From the NCBI GenBank assembly GCA_947496695.1, contig CANMEI010000006.1:186001-250000 (forward strand): DNA of 64,000 nt. Direction: 5' to 3'. This document shows, one piece after another, positions 1 to 9,870 of this stretch. Within the stretch, counting starts at the first letter, position 1, and each line of letters starts with the position of its first letter. The notes beneath the pieces are model-generated. The model was not told the origin of the DNA, ran no database searches, and saw only the letters and a list, made by a program, of their open reading frames with translations. A program made the position numbers and the translations under genes. The DNA is from an uncultured Cellulophaga sp. GTDB lineage: Bacteria > Bacteroidota > Bacteroidia > Flavobacteriales > Flavobacteriaceae.

Positions 1-2
1 TA

Positions 3-656
3 GAGCGTAATGTTCATCTAAAAGCAATAACATCTAATTATGTTGGAGCTTATAGAGCAATGACACCACGTTTTCAGGCAATAGATTTATCAACTTATGA
101 AAACTTAAACTTTAAAGCGGAAGGTACGGGTGAATTAGAGGTTAAATTACTTAAAGGTGATGGTTCTTTTTATACAACTAAAGTAATATTAACAGCAACA
201 GAAGAAATGTACACTTTAAAAGCATCAGATTTTGCGAGTGAAAACTCTGTTGCAACAGACTTTTCAAGTTTAAAGGTTATACTTTTCAATATGCATGCTA
301 CAAATGGAATTGAGGAAGAAAAAGAAATGACTATTGCAGATATTGATTTTAATAATAGAGAAGCAATTATTGATGAGCCGATTGTTGTTGAAAAATTGAG
401 TACTAAAGCATTAGTGTCTCCAAACCCATTAATTACAGAAACAATATTGTATTTTAAAACTGCAGAAGCAGATATTTATACTTTTGATATTTTTAGTTTA
501 AATGGAACTATGCAAGGTTCGCACAGTATAACTGGTGAGTGTAGTGAAGGTGATAATGAAATTAGTATTCAGAGAAAAAGCCTGAATTCAGGAATATATT
601 TTTACAAGTTAACAACTAGTAATCAAACATGGAGTGGAAAAATTGTTGTGAAGTAA
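3..656 (+). CDS. C-terminal part of a secreted protein with a type IX secretion sorting domain (5' end outside window)
   Basis: The reading frame is open to the left edge, so the start lies outside the window and the first ATG inside (60) is only internal. About the first 110 visible residues look like a beta-rich carbohydrate-binding-like module (LSTYENLNFKAEGTG, TIADIDFNN). The last 80 or so are a type A T9SS C-terminal domain: an SPNP motif, then FDIFSLNG, GIYFYKL and the terminal GKIVVK. Such domains direct cargo through the Bacteroidota type IX system to the cell surface or medium. The catalytic part is not visible, so the activity is unknown. In this family such cargo is often a polysaccharide-degrading enzyme, but that is inference. 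Confidence 0.85.
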   Translation, partial: ERNVHLKAITSNYVGAYRAMTPRFQAIDLSTYENLNFKAEGTGELEVKLLKGDGSFYTTKVILTATEEMYTLKASDFASENSVATDFSSLKVILFNMHATNGIEEEKEMTIADIDFNNREAIIDEPIVVEKLSTKALVSPNPLITETILYFKTAEADIYTFDIFSLNGTMQGSHSITGECSEGDNEISIQRKSLNSGIYFYKLTTSNQTWSGKIVVK

Positions 657-678
657 GATTGATTTATTAATTGTTTAA

Positions 679-721
679 GGTAAGGTCATAGGGGAGATAC
701 TTATGGCCTTCACCTTTTTTT
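679..721 (+). terminator. Rho-independent terminator of the T9SS cargo gene
   Basis: GGT-AAGGTCATA pairs with TATGGCCTT-C-ACC (one bulge, one wobble pair) around a loop of about 11 bases, followed by seven T. It begins 22 bases after the stop codon of the upstream gene. Confidence 0.7.
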
Positions 722-731
722 GTGAAAAATT

Positions 732-761
732 AAAAGCCTGTCTAAACATAGACAAGCTTTT
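732..761 (-). terminator. Rho-independent terminator of purL
   Basis: AAAAGCCTGTCT pairs with AGACAAGCTTTT with one wobble pair. On the minus strand it is followed by a T-rich stretch. It lies 26 bases past the purL stop codon and converges with the preceding terminator. Confidence 0.7.
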
Positions 762-787
762 AATTTTCTATGAAAATAGTATTAATT

Positions 788-3700
788 TTAATTGTTTAAA
801 ATCCATTCTTTTGCATTTTCAAATGCTTGTATCCAAGGTGATACTTCATCTTTTCTATTTTCAGGATAATGAGCCCAGTTCCAAGGAAAAATAGAACGTT
901 CAATATGAGGCATTGTTACCAAGTGCCTTCCTGTTTTATCACAAAGCATAGCAGTATTAAAATCACTACCATTAGGGTTTGCAGGGTAGCCTTCATATCC
1001 ATATTTTGCAACAATATCATAATCAGCTTCTGATAGTGGTAAGTTAAATTTACCTTCTCCGTGAGAAATCCAAACCCCTAATTTTAAGCCTTCTAAAGAA
1101 GAAAGCATTACAGAATTGTTTTTCTGAATTTCAACTGATGTAAAATTACTTTCGTGTTTGTGAGAATCATTATGCAACATCTTGCCATGTGTATGGTGCT
1201 CTGGATTTATTAGATCTAACTCCATGAATAACTGACATCCGTTACAAATACCCACTGATAGTGTGTCTGGTCTAGCAAAGAAATTCTTTAAAGCAGTAGT
1301 TGCTTTTTCGTTGTATTTAAATGCTCCAGCCCAACCTTTAGCACTTCCTAAAACATCAGAATTAGAAAAACCACCAACGGCACCAATAAACTGAATATCT
1401 TCTAAAGTTTCACGCCCTGAGATTAAATCTGTCATGTGAACATCTTTAACATCAAAACCAGCTAAATACATAGCATTAGCCATTTCTCGCTCAGAATTAC
1501 TTCCTTTTTCTCTTAAAATAGCTGCTTTTGGTCTAGAATCTTTAGTTTTTGATAATTTACCTTCAAAATTAATAGGAAATTTGTAGGTTAAAGGTTGATT
1601 CTTATAATTTTCAAAACGATCTTTAGCTAAATTATTTGCTGTTTGTTTTGAATCTAATAAGTACGAAGTTTTAAACCAAGTATCACGTAATGTATTTACA
1701 TTTAAGCCCATTTCCATACTATTATTTTTAATAGTCAATGTACTTTTAGTAGCTACAGTTCCAATTTTATTGAAATTTATTTTTGCAGTTGTTAACACTT
1801 GCTCAACAGTATTATCATTATTAGCCTGAAAAACAATACCTGCGTTTTCAGAGAATAATAGTTTAATAGTGTCTTCTTCTCCTAAATCAGATAAGTTTAA
1901 GTTTGCTCCTAAATCTACATCAGTAAAACAAAGCTCTAAAAGAGTTGTAATAAGTCCGCCAGAAGCAACATCATGCCCTGCAACTATTTCATTATCTTTT
2001 ATTAAACTTTGTATGGTATTAAAGGTGTTTTTTAAATTTTCAGGGTTGTTTACAGATGGAGCTTCATGACCAACTTTATTTAATGTTTGAGCGAATGATG
2101 AACCACCCAATTTATAGCTGTCTTGAGATACGTTAATATAATATATTGACCCTCCATTTTTCTGTAATACCGGCTCAACTACTTTGGTTATATCGTTACA
2201 ATTACCTGCAGCAGAAATAATAACTGTACCAGGAGAAATTACATCACCATCTTTATATTTCTGTTTCATTGAAAGTGAATCTTTCCCTGTAGGAACATTC
2301 ACGCCTAGAGCAATAGAAAAATCAGAAATAGCTTCTACTGCTTCATATAAACGAGCATCTTCACCTTCGTTTTTACAAGGCCACATCCAGTTTGCTGATA
2401 ATGAAATAGATTGTAAACCATCTTTTAAAGGAGCCCAAATTATGTTAGTTAATGCCTCTGCAATACTATTTTTACTTCCCGCTTTCGGATCAATTAAAGC
2501 TGAAATAGGAGAGTGGCCAATTGAAGTTGCAATACCTTCTTTACCTTTATAATCTAAAGCCATTACACCACAATTGTTTAATGGTAATTGTAACGGACCA
2601 GCACATTGTTGTTTAGCTACTTTACCTCCAACACAACGGTCTACTTTATTTGTTAACCAATCTTTTGATGCAACAGCTTCTAACTGTAAAACATCATCTA
2701 AATAATCTTGAAAAAATTCTAGAGAATATTTTAAATCGGTATAGTTTCTATCAACAGTTTTATCTGTCATTATTGTTTTTGGTGAACTACCAAACATGTC
2801 TTCTAAAGCTAAATCCATTGGTTTTTCGCCATTGGTTTTAGATTCAAAAGTAAAACGGTCATCACCCGTAACATCACCAACTTCATACATAGGCGAACGT
2901 TCACGATCAGCAATACGAGAGAGTAATGCAACATCTTCTTTACCAATCACAAGTCCCATACGTTCTTGAGATTCATTACCAATAATTTCTTTAGCAGAAA
3001 GTGTAGGGTCTCCAACAGGAAGTTTATCTAAGTCTATTTTACCACCAGTTTCTTCAACCAATTCAGATAAACAATTTAAATGTCCGCCAGCGCCATGATC
3101 ATGAATAGAAACAATAGTGTTTTTATCACTTTCAACCATGCCACGAACAGCATTAGCAGCACGTTTTTGCATTTCAGGATTAGAACGTTGAATAGCATTT
3201 AATTCAATTGCAGCACTAAACTCACCAGTATCAGCACTAGAAACAGCAGCACCTCCCATACCAATACGGTAATTGTCGCCACCAAGAATAACTATTTTAT
3301 CTCCAGTTTCTGGTTTTACTTTTATAGCTTGATCAGCTTTACCGTAACCAATACCACCAGCTTGCATAATGACTTTATCATATGCTAAACGGCGATCATT
3401 TTCAGAATGTTCAAACGTTAATACTGAACCAGTAATTAATGGTTGACCAAATTTATTACCAAAATCAGAAGCTCCGTTAGATGCTTTTATTAAAATATCC
3501 ATTGGAGTTTGGTAAAGCCATTTACGTTCTGGCATTCCATTTTCCCATTTTCTATCTTTTTCTAAACGAGAATATGAAGTCATGTAAACAGCAGTTCCAG
3601 CTAAAGGTAAAGACCCTTTTCCGCCAGCTAATCGATCTCTAATTTCACCACCAGCACCAGTTGCTGCACCATTAAAAGGTTCTACGGTTGTTGGAAAATT

Positions 3701-4447
3701 ATGTGTTTCTGCTTTTATAGATATAACCGAATCAAAGTCTTGCTCTACATAAAAATCAGGCTTATCAGCCGTTTTAGGAGCAAATTGAACAACTTTGGGG
3801 CCTTTTACAAAGGCTACATTATCTTTATAAGCAGATACAATATCATTCGGATTTTTTTGTGATGTCTTTTTAATTAATTTAAAAAGTGACGATGGTTTTT
3901 CAACACCATCAATTACAAATGTACCATTGAATATTTTATGACGACAATGTTCAGAGTTTACCTGGCTAAAACCGAATACTTCTGAATCTGTAAGTTTTCT
4001 GTTTAGTTTTTTAGAAAGATTATCTAAATAAGTAACTTCTTCGTCACTTAGCGCTAACCCTTCTTTTTGGTTGTAGGTGGCGATATCATCAATTTCAAGA
4101 ATAGCTTCAGGAGAAATAGCAATAGTAAATATATCTTGATTTAAACCATTGAATTTTTGAAATAGCATTGGGTCAAAATCATTTGCTGTTTCGTTTGAGG
4201 TAACAAATTCTTCAATTCTAATGATATCTTCAATACCCATATTTTGAGTAATTTCAGTAGCATTGGTACTCCAAGGCGTAATCATAGCGGCTCTAGGGCC
4301 AACAAAAAAGGCGTCAAGAGACGCCGTATTTATTTTAGATTGGTTGCCAAACAACCATGATAATTTTGAAATGTTATCTTCTGAAAGTTCATTTTTAGTT
4401 TGAACTGCAAAAACCTTACTGGTTATATCCCCGAAAAAGTGAATCAT
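788..4447 (-). CDS. purL: Phosphoribosylformylglycinamidine synthase, single-chain large form
   Basis: This enzyme catalyses the fourth step of de novo purine synthesis, making FGAM from FGAR, glutamine and ATP in the cytosol. The 1219-residue chain is the long fused type (as in enterobacteria and eukaryotes) that carries the PurS-like N-terminus, the two AIRS-type synthase halves and the glutaminase in one polypeptide. Visible hallmarks are SEHCRHKIFNG and AETHNFPTTVEPFNGAATG in the synthase part. The C-terminal class I amidotransferase has GICNGCQLFMEL with the nucleophilic Cys, and MPHIER for the His/Glu pair. The start ATG at 4447 fits the family N-terminus. It lies downstream of an RNA methyltransferase gene on the same strand; purB sits elsewhere in the window, so the purine genes are scattered. 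Confidence 0.97.
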   Translation of the reverse strand: MIHFFGDITSKVFAVQTKNELSEDNISKLSWLFGNQSKINTASLDAFFVGPRAAMITPWSTNATEITQNMGIEDIIRIEEFVTSNETANDFDPMLFQKFNGLNQDIFTIAISPEAILEIDDIATYNQKEGLALSDEEVTYLDNLSKKLNRKLTDSEVFGFSQVNSEHCRHKIFNGTFVIDGVEKPSSLFKLIKKTSQKNPNDIVSAYKDNVAFVKGPKVVQFAPKTADKPDFYVEQDFDSVISIKAETHNFPTTVEPFNGAATGAGGEIRDRLAGGKGSLPLAGTAVYMTSYSRLEKDRKWENGMPERKWLYQTPMDILIKASNGASDFGNKFGQPLITGSVLTFEHSENDRRLAYDKVIMQAGGIGYGKADQAIKVKPETGDKIVILGGDNYRIGMGGAAVSSADTGEFSAAIELNAIQRSNPEMQKRAANAVRGMVESDKNTIVSIHDHGAGGHLNCLSELVEETGGKIDLDKLPVGDPTLSAKEIIGNESQERMGLVIGKEDVALLSRIADRERSPMYEVGDVTGDDRFTFESKTNGEKPMDLALEDMFGSSPKTIMTDKTVDRNYTDLKYSLEFFQDYLDDVLQLEAVASKDWLTNKVDRCVGGKVAKQQCAGPLQLPLNNCGVMALDYKGKEGIATSIGHSPISALIDPKAGSKNSIAEALTNIIWAPLKDGLQSISLSANWMWPCKNEGEDARLYEAVEAISDFSIALGVNVPTGKDSLSMKQKYKDGDVISPGTVIISAAGNCNDITKVVEPVLQKNGGSIYYINVSQDSYKLGGSSFAQTLNKVGHEAPSVNNPENLKNTFNTIQSLIKDNEIVAGHDVASGGLITTLLELCFTDVDLGANLNLSDLGEEDTIKLLFSENAGIVFQANNDNTVEQVLTTAKINFNKIGTVATKSTLTIKNNSMEMGLNVNTLRDTWFKTSYLLDSKQTANNLAKDRFENYKNQPLTYKFPINFEGKLSKTKDSRPKAAILREKGSNSEREMANAMYLAGFDVKDVHMTDLISGRETLEDIQFIGAVGGFSNSDVLGSAKGWAGAFKYNEKATTALKNFFARPDTLSVGICNGCQLFMELDLINPEHHTHGKMLHNDSHKHESNFTSVEIQKNNSVMLSSLEGLKLGVWISHGEGKFNLPLSEADYDIVAKYGYEGYPANPNGSDFNTAMLCDKTGRHLVTMPHIERSIFPWNWAHYPENRKDEVSPWIQAFENAKEWILNN

Positions 4448-4479
4448 GAGCGGTATAAATTGTTCGTTTTTAGAAAGAA

Positions 4480-4487
4480 CAAATCTA
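4480..4487 (-). promoter_or_regulatory. Possible Bacteroidota -7 element for purL
   Basis: On the minus strand TAGATTTG matches the TAnnTTTG -7 consensus, about 33 bases before the purL start. No good TTG -33 element is visible at the expected distance, so this is tentative. Confidence 0.35.
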
Positions 4488-4557
4488 CATCTTTTTCGCC
4501 TATATTTTTCTTAGAATAGTTAACAGTTTTTATTCAGATTGTTGATTACTTTTATTT

Positions 4558-5790
4558 TTAAGCTTCTTTTTTAGCCGGAACTACCTTCTCTAGTAATGCC
4601 ATGTAGAATCCGTCATAACCACTTTCAGCAGCAGAAACCTTATTTTCTTTAATTAACCTAAAGTTTTTACCTTCTTCCGAAGCTAAAAATGATTTTACTT
4701 GATCAAGGTTTTCTTGAGGTAAAATAGAACAAGTTGCATATACCATTTTCCCATCAGGTTTTAGCATTCTACTATAACTACGTAAAATTTCTTGTTGCGT
4801 AGCTTTAATTTTTTCTAAAAATTCAGGCTGTAATTTCCATTTAGCATCAGGGTTCCTTTTTAAAACACCTAATCCGGTACATGGCGCATCTATTAAAATA
4901 CGATCGGCTTTACCTGCTAATTTTTTAATTACTTTAGTAGAATCAATAACTCTTGGCTCAATATTAAAAGCACCGTTTCTTTTAGCTCTACGTTTTAATT
5001 CTTTTAGCTTGTTCTCATAAATATCCATGGCAATTAATTGCCCTTTATTTTCCATTAAAGAAGCAATGTGTAATGTTTTACCACCTGCACCTGCACAAGT
5101 ATCAATAACACGTTGGCCTGGTTTTACGTCTAAAAACTCAGCAACTAGTTGAGAAGAAGCATCTTGAACCTCAAAGTGACCATTTTGAAAAGCATCTGTT
5201 CTAAAAACATTACCACGTTCGGCTAATTTAAGAGCATCAGTATATCCTTTAATTGGCTCACAATCAATTCCATTTTCTAATAGTTCTTTTCGAAGTGCTT
5301 CTTTGGTAATTTTAAGTGTGTTTACCCTTAATATTACATCGGCTTGTTGGTTTAAAGCATTAATTTCTTTTGTCCAACGCTTTTCACCAAGAGATTTTAC
5401 TCCAATTTCATCAATCCAATCAGGAATTGCTTCTTTGAACTTTCTGATTTTAGAAAGTTCATCAAACCTACCTTTTATTTTTCGTGCAGGTACAGGCTCA
5501 ATTTGTTTCCAATCTGGTAATTCAATTCCTCTTAAAACAGCCCAAACAGCAAACAATCTAAATAAATTAGGTCTGCTAAATGGTGCTTTTACTTCAGCAA
5601 TTTCGGTATATAATCTTTTATAACGTACAATTTCATAAGTAGTTTCGGCGATAAAACCTCTGTCTCTAGCTCCCCAACGTTTGTCGAATTTCAAGACTTT
5701 TTGAACTACTTTGTCCGCGTATTCTTCTTCATTAAAAATTAGATTCAAGGCATCAACAACTGCAAATACCAAATTTCTATGTAGTTTCAT
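4558..5790 (-). CDS. RsmB/NOP2-family m5C RNA methyltransferase
   Basis: A SAM-dependent cytosine-5 RNA methyltransferase, probably acting on 16S rRNA. The N-terminal 130 residues are helical and NusB-like (GARDRGFIAETTYEIVRYKR). The C-terminal half is the Rossmann catalytic domain: DTCAGAGGKTLHIA is the SAM-binding motif, DAPCTGLGVLKRNPD holds the motif VI Cys, and YATCSILPQEN holds the catalytic motif IV Cys. The 410-residue length is normal for RsmB-like proteins. The chain ends in a short basic tail. I cannot tell RsmB from the related RsmF-type enzymes with certainty, so no symbol is given. Confidence 0.9.
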   Translation of the reverse strand: MKLHRNLVFAVVDALNLIFNEEEYADKVVQKVLKFDKRWGARDRGFIAETTYEIVRYKRLYTEIAEVKAPFSRPNLFRLFAVWAVLRGIELPDWKQIEPVPARKIKGRFDELSKIRKFKEAIPDWIDEIGVKSLGEKRWTKEINALNQQADVILRVNTLKITKEALRKELLENGIDCEPIKGYTDALKLAERGNVFRTDAFQNGHFEVQDASSQLVAEFLDVKPGQRVIDTCAGAGGKTLHIASLMENKGQLIAMDIYENKLKELKRRAKRNGAFNIEPRVIDSTKVIKKLAGKADRILIDAPCTGLGVLKRNPDAKWKLQPEFLEKIKATQQEILRSYSRMLKPDGKMVYATCSILPQENLDQVKSFLASEEGKNFRLIKENKVSAAESGYDGFYMALLEKVVPAKKEA

Positions 5791-5864
5791 AATTCTAAAA
5801 TATAAGGGTGCAAAGGTATTGTATTAGAACTTATTCCTTTTATTTTTGATTGAAATTTATTGTT

Positions 5865-6893
5865 ATGAAGTATTTATTTGTTTTTACCTTGTTATTAGCG
5901 CTTTTTTCATGTGAAACTGAAGAGAAGAGAATACCTTTTTTAACTGTTGAAATTGAAACCATATATGAAGATAGTCTAAGTATAAGAGCTATTGAATTGA
6001 TAGGGAGTAATTTATCATTTGCAGCAAACGATGGTTTTATTGGTAATATAGATTTGAATACCAATAAAGTATATGCAACGAACCAAAAATACGATTCTAT
6101 TTTCCCTGAGTTTAGAGCTATTGCGCACACTACAGAAGATGTTTTTGTGCTTTCAGCAGGTAACCCAGCATTATTATATAAAACAGGTGATAGCGGAAAA
6201 TTTGAATTGGTTTATAAGGAAGAAGGGGAAAATGTTTTTTATGATGCAATGACATTTTGGAATGAAACTGAAGGTATTGCAATTGGTGATAGCATGAATG
6301 GTTGTTTATCAGTGATTATAACTAGAGATGGTGGGCAAACATGGAAAAAACAAGATTGTAGTATTTTACCAGAAGCTATTGAAGGTGAAGGGGCTTTTGC
6401 GGCAAGCAATACAAATATTAAAATAATAGGAAATAAAACTTGGGTTGCTACAACAAATGGAAATATTTTGTATTCAGAAAATAAAGGAAAATCGTGGGAA
6501 TTTATTTCTACAGATTTTGTTAGTGAAGAAAGTACTCAAGGAATTTATTCTATCGATTTTTATGATGAAAATATAGGATTTGCTATCGGTGGTGATTACA
6601 CACAGCCAGAGGTCGCAAATGCAAATAAAGCTGTAACAAAAGATGGAGGTAAAACATGGACTTTGATTGCTAATGGAAAAGCGCCTGGTTATAAAAGCTG
6701 TGTGCAATTTGTACCTAATGATAAAAGCTTAGGCATAGTAGCTCTTGGCTTTACAGGAATTAGTTATTCTGCTGATATGGGAGCTACTTGGCAACAATTA
6801 TCAGATGAAGGTTTTTATACCTTACGTTTTAAAAATGATTCTGTAGCCTATGCTGCAGGTAAAGGAAGGGTTTCTAAATTAACTTTTAAATAA
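5865..6893 (+). CDS. BNR/YCF48-like beta-propeller lipoprotein
   Basis: I chose the second ATG (5865) rather than 5850 because it gives a clean lipoprotein signal, MKYLFVFTLLLALFSC, with the lipobox Cys at residue 16. The mature part carries at least four Asp-box (BNR) turns of the form S/TxDxGxTW: TRDGGQTWKK, SENKGKSWEF, TKDGGKTWTL and SADMGATWQQ. This is a six- or seven-bladed propeller typical of sialidase-like and YCF48/HCF136-like proteins. No sialidase RIP motif or catalytic Arg triad is apparent, so enzymatic activity is doubtful. Flavobacterial homologues are often labelled oxidoreductase without evidence. The role is unknown; it is probably anchored to the outer or inner membrane. 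Confidence 0.75.
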   Translation: MKYLFVFTLLLALFSCETEEKRIPFLTVEIETIYEDSLSIRAIELIGSNLSFAANDGFIGNIDLNTNKVYATNQKYDSIFPEFRAIAHTTEDVFVLSAGNPALLYKTGDSGKFELVYKEEGENVFYDAMTFWNETEGIAIGDSMNGCLSVIITRDGGQTWKKQDCSILPEAIEGEGAFAASNTNIKIIGNKTWVATTNGNILYSENKGKSWEFISTDFVSEESTQGIYSIDFYDENIGFAIGGDYTQPEVANANKAVTKDGGKTWTLIANGKAPGYKSCVQFVPNDKSLGIVALGFTGISYSADMGATWQQLSDEGFYTLRFKNDSVAYAAGKGRVSKLTFK

Positions 6894-6928
6894 AAAAAGA
6901 CCGCTTTATTATTAAAGCGGTCTTTTTT
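6893..6928. terminator. Bidirectional terminator
   Basis: AGACCGCTTTA pairs perfectly with TAAAGCGGTCT around a four-base loop. It is flanked by an A run on the left and a T run on the right, so it can serve both the BNR lipoprotein gene and the converging TonB receptor gene. Confidence 0.9.
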
Positions 6929-6945
6929 ATCTGATTGTTTTTAAT

Positions 6946-9594
6946 TTAAAAAGTGTATCGAGCTGTAAGCTGAAAATTTCTTGTTTCGCCAGGTAAAGCT
7001 CCAGCAAACATTGCTTTTACATAATATCTAGTATTAAAAAGGTTATCAACATTTAACCTTAAATCCCAATTTTTTCCAACTCCATAACCCAAAGCACTAT
7101 CAAAAAGCACATAACTATCTACATGAGCATCGGTTAAGCTATAACCGTCAATAGTTCTTCTACTTTCATAACTAACTCCAAAATTAAAGCTTAAAGGGTT
7201 TTTAGCTTTTCCTAATAAATGTTTGTATTGACTCCAAAAACGAGCATATGTTTTTGGAACACCTTTAGTTTGCTCTGTAGTAACTTCTTCACCTTCTAAA
7301 GTTTTAGGGTCTTGAAAAGTTGCATTTGCATTAAATGATAAGAAATTAGTTAGTGAATAGTTTACATCTAACTCAATACCTTTTGTTCTGTTTTCTTGAT
7401 CATAGAAATATTGAACAACATCTACATTATAACTACTAGAGTCAGGATCATCATCATAATCATCATTTGTGTATTGTAAGTTTGTTGTTGCAGTTTGGAA
7501 AAATACAAGAGAAGCTAATAAATTATTATCTGTGCTTTTGTAGCGTAAACCTAAATCAATAGATTCTGATTCAGAGTCTGGTCTGTCGTCACCATCTAAA
7601 GAAGATGTTACACTGTAAACTGTTCTTCCAACTGAATAATTTCCGTATACTGATAATTGATCCATAGCTCTGTAGCTTAAACCTAAGTTATATGCAAAAC
7701 CAGAATCATCAAAATCAATCAATTGACCGTCATCATATAAATTCTGGTAACTTTGTTTTGTACCTAAATATGCACCACCAACACGTGCTGTAAATTTATC
7801 ATAGTAAATAACTTCTTGAAAACCAACTCCGTAACCTTGTACGGTTTTTTCGTACTGTGATCTTAATATTGGATCATAGTCCCAAATATTACCAGTTCCC
7901 CAGTTAGGATCTCTAATATCTAAAATATAAGGTACAGGAGTAGTAGCTCTACTATCATCAGCATCCCAAGTAGAGTATTGGCTGTAATCAATATTTCTGT
8001 TTTCGTAATTAATACTTAATAAGTGTTCACCACGTACAGCATTGTCAGCTCCCCAAGTTTTTTGAAAATCACCAAAGTATTGGAACATTTTTTCTTGCGC
8101 ATCAACAATTCTATATTCTTGTCTTCTTGCAGCGTAAGGGTATATTACATCATCTATAATTAATGGAGAACGAGCACCATCATGTATAATACCACTATTT
8201 TGGTAGTATGAATAGTTTAAAGCACCAGTTTGTCTAACATAATCAGAGTTATATTTTCTGTATAAAAACTGATTTGTAATTGTAAATGTTTCTGATGGTT
8301 GCCAATCATGACGAAGTTTTACTCTAAACTCAGCTCCTTGGTTTGGCGTAGCTAAAGGAGAAACTAATGTAGCATCACCAATATCAAAAGGCTCATAACC
8401 ATCAGTAGTTTCTAATGAGTTTGCTAATACTTGCCTTTGCTCATCTGTTAGTTGTACACCAATAAATTCACCATCACTATCTAATGTGGTGTCATTTACT
8501 AAATTTTCCCAATCATAACCACCATTATTTGGGTCACCTAATAAACTTGTTGTTATTAAACGAACAGGATTACCCGTTGCATCAATTTGAATAGCATCTT
8601 CAATATAAGCACTTGATAATGTAACTTGATGTTTGTCTGCTTTATAACTTAATGATCCGTACGTTTCATACCGTTCAGTTGATACATTTCTATAACCATT
8701 TTCGCGTTCACTAGCACTCACAAAACGGTAGCTTATTTTATCAGAAAGAGGTCCTGTTAAGTCAACCATTGCTCTGTAGTGATCCCATTGACCTATTCTT
8801 GTTTCAATAATGTACTGCTTAAAATCTAAAGGTTTTTTTTCTATTAAATTAATAACACCACCAGCAGCACCCATACCGTATAAACCAGCAGAAGGGCCTT
8901 TTAAAACTTCAATTTTTTCAATATTTGTTTGTGAACGAACAGGATTAAATGTGTTTCCTAAACTTCCACCGCCATACATGCCGTCATACGCGTAATTAGC
9001 ATCTAAACCTCTGATAATTAAATTATCACCAATACCATAATTATTACCAGCTTGAGTAACACCACTAATGTTTCTAATACTTTCTTGTATAGTACTGTTG
9101 GCTTGTTGTTCTAATAAAGCACCACTGACTACTACAATAGGAGCGGGTGTATTCATTAAGCTGATATTTGATTTAGTGGCTGTTTTTGACTCTAAAATAA
9201 TGTGCTCTTTATTTAAACGACCTTCAACAACTACTTCTTTTAATTCTTCAGAAGTTTCAACGAGCACTATTTTTAAATTGAACGTTTTGTTAGTGTTAAG
9301 ATATATTTTTTGTTCCTTTTTTTTATGTGTTAATGATGATGTTATTAATGTATACTCACCAATTGGAGCGTAAAAACTAAAATTACCATTACTATCTGTT
9401 GATGTACCGTAATTAGTGTTTTTAAGCATAATAGAAATATTAGGTAATCCATCTCCTTGTTGAGAGCTAACGTTTCCTTTTATTTCAGCTTTATTAGATT
9501 CATTTTGAGCTAATAGTGTTTGTGTTTGAATTAATACTATCATAAAACAGACGAGTTTAGTAATAGCTAATAGAGTTGATTTTTTAAATTTCAT
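6946..9594 (-). CDS. TonB-dependent siderophore receptor
   Basis: An outer-membrane gated channel for an iron-siderophore or similar chelate, powered by TonB. The start at 9594 is preferred over 9639 because it begins the signal peptide (MKFKKSTLLAITKL, ending near TLLAQ); the longer form adds 15 non-signal residues. Next come a CarboxypepD_reg-like domain of about 80 residues (IKGNVSSQQGDGLPNISIML) and a plug with IRGLDANYAYDGMYGG and IEKIEVLKGPSAGLYGMGAAGGVINL. A 22-strand barrel follows, ending in the aromatic terminus LTARYTF. The IRGLD/KGPSAGLYG signature and length resemble ferrichrome- or FhuE-type receptors. The neighbours do not reveal the substrate, and no Fur box was recognised. 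Confidence 0.9.
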   Translation of the reverse strand: MKFKKSTLLAITKLVCFMIVLIQTQTLLAQNESNKAEIKGNVSSQQGDGLPNISIMLKNTNYGTSTDSNGNFSFYAPIGEYTLITSSLTHKKKEQKIYLNTNKTFNLKIVLVETSEELKEVVVEGRLNKEHIILESKTATKSNISLMNTPAPIVVVSGALLEQQANSTIQESIRNISGVTQAGNNYGIGDNLIIRGLDANYAYDGMYGGGSLGNTFNPVRSQTNIEKIEVLKGPSAGLYGMGAAGGVINLIEKKPLDFKQYIIETRIGQWDHYRAMVDLTGPLSDKISYRFVSASERENGYRNVSTERYETYGSLSYKADKHQVTLSSAYIEDAIQIDATGNPVRLITTSLLGDPNNGGYDWENLVNDTTLDSDGEFIGVQLTDEQRQVLANSLETTDGYEPFDIGDATLVSPLATPNQGAEFRVKLRHDWQPSETFTITNQFLYRKYNSDYVRQTGALNYSYYQNSGIIHDGARSPLIIDDVIYPYAARRQEYRIVDAQEKMFQYFGDFQKTWGADNAVRGEHLLSINYENRNIDYSQYSTWDADDSRATTPVPYILDIRDPNWGTGNIWDYDPILRSQYEKTVQGYGVGFQEVIYYDKFTARVGGAYLGTKQSYQNLYDDGQLIDFDDSGFAYNLGLSYRAMDQLSVYGNYSVGRTVYSVTSSLDGDDRPDSESESIDLGLRYKSTDNNLLASLVFFQTATTNLQYTNDDYDDDPDSSSYNVDVVQYFYDQENRTKGIELDVNYSLTNFLSFNANATFQDPKTLEGEEVTTEQTKGVPKTYARFWSQYKHLLGKAKNPLSFNFGVSYESRRTIDGYSLTDAHVDSYVLFDSALGYGVGKNWDLRLNVDNLFNTRYYVKAMFAGALPGETRNFQLTARYTF

Positions 9595-9689
9595 AATATT
9601 CTTCTTTTTTAGGTTTAAAAAATGTTTCGGGGGTGACAAATTTTTTATTTATTTGCAGCCTTTTTATAAAAAAATAAGTTAAAACGGGG

Positions 9690-9697
9690 CAAATATA
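9690..9697 (-). promoter_or_regulatory. Possible -7 element of the TonB receptor promoter
   Basis: TATATTTG on the minus strand fits TAnnTTTG and lies about 95 bases before the receptor ATG. No matching -33 TTG is obvious. It implies a leader of roughly 85-90 bases. Confidence 0.4.
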
Positions 9698-9742
9698 TTA
9701 CATTGTTTTTATTTAGATTGATTAAAAATAAGTATTTTAATA

Positions 9743-9780
9743 AAAAAAATATCTCTTGAAAAATCGAGAGATATTTTTTT
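9743..9780. terminator. Second hairpin with T run on both sides, downstream of the ECF operon
   Basis: ATATCTCT pairs with AGAGATAT with A/T runs extending the stem on both sides. It lies between the operon terminator at 9834-9866 and the TonB receptor promoter, so the simplest reading is a back-up terminator insulating the receptor gene from the sigma operon. Confidence 0.6.
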
Positions 9781-9833
9781 GTTTATGAAATGCTTATAAT
9801 AAGTGTATTAGCCTTTATTTTTTATTGAAATAA

Positions 9834-9866
9834 AAAATCCGTTACAACATTGTTATAACGGATTTT
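9834..9866 (-). terminator. Terminator of the first ECF sigma operon
   Basis: AAAATCCGTTA pairs perfectly with TAACGGATTTT around an 11-base loop. It ends four bases from the stop codon of the last gene of the operon, and a T run follows on the minus strand. Confidence 0.8.
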
Positions 9867-9870
9867 GTAA

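Noticed and set aside
703..894. Short plus-strand frame over the end of purL
   Set aside because: It crosses the two terminators and the conserved purL C-terminus; composition is that of antisense DNA.
2184..2552. 122-codon plus-strand frame within purL
   Set aside because: Fully antisense to conserved purL sequence, without its own start context or a recognisable domain.
9595..9639. Longer N-terminus for the TonB receptor
   Set aside because: It would place 15 charged residues in front of the signal peptide; the Met at 9594 starts a normal signal.
9743..9866. Possible small RNA gene between two hairpins
   Set aside because: Both hairpins have T runs in the direction of the upstream sigma operon, and no promoter is seen between them; tandem terminators explain them better.
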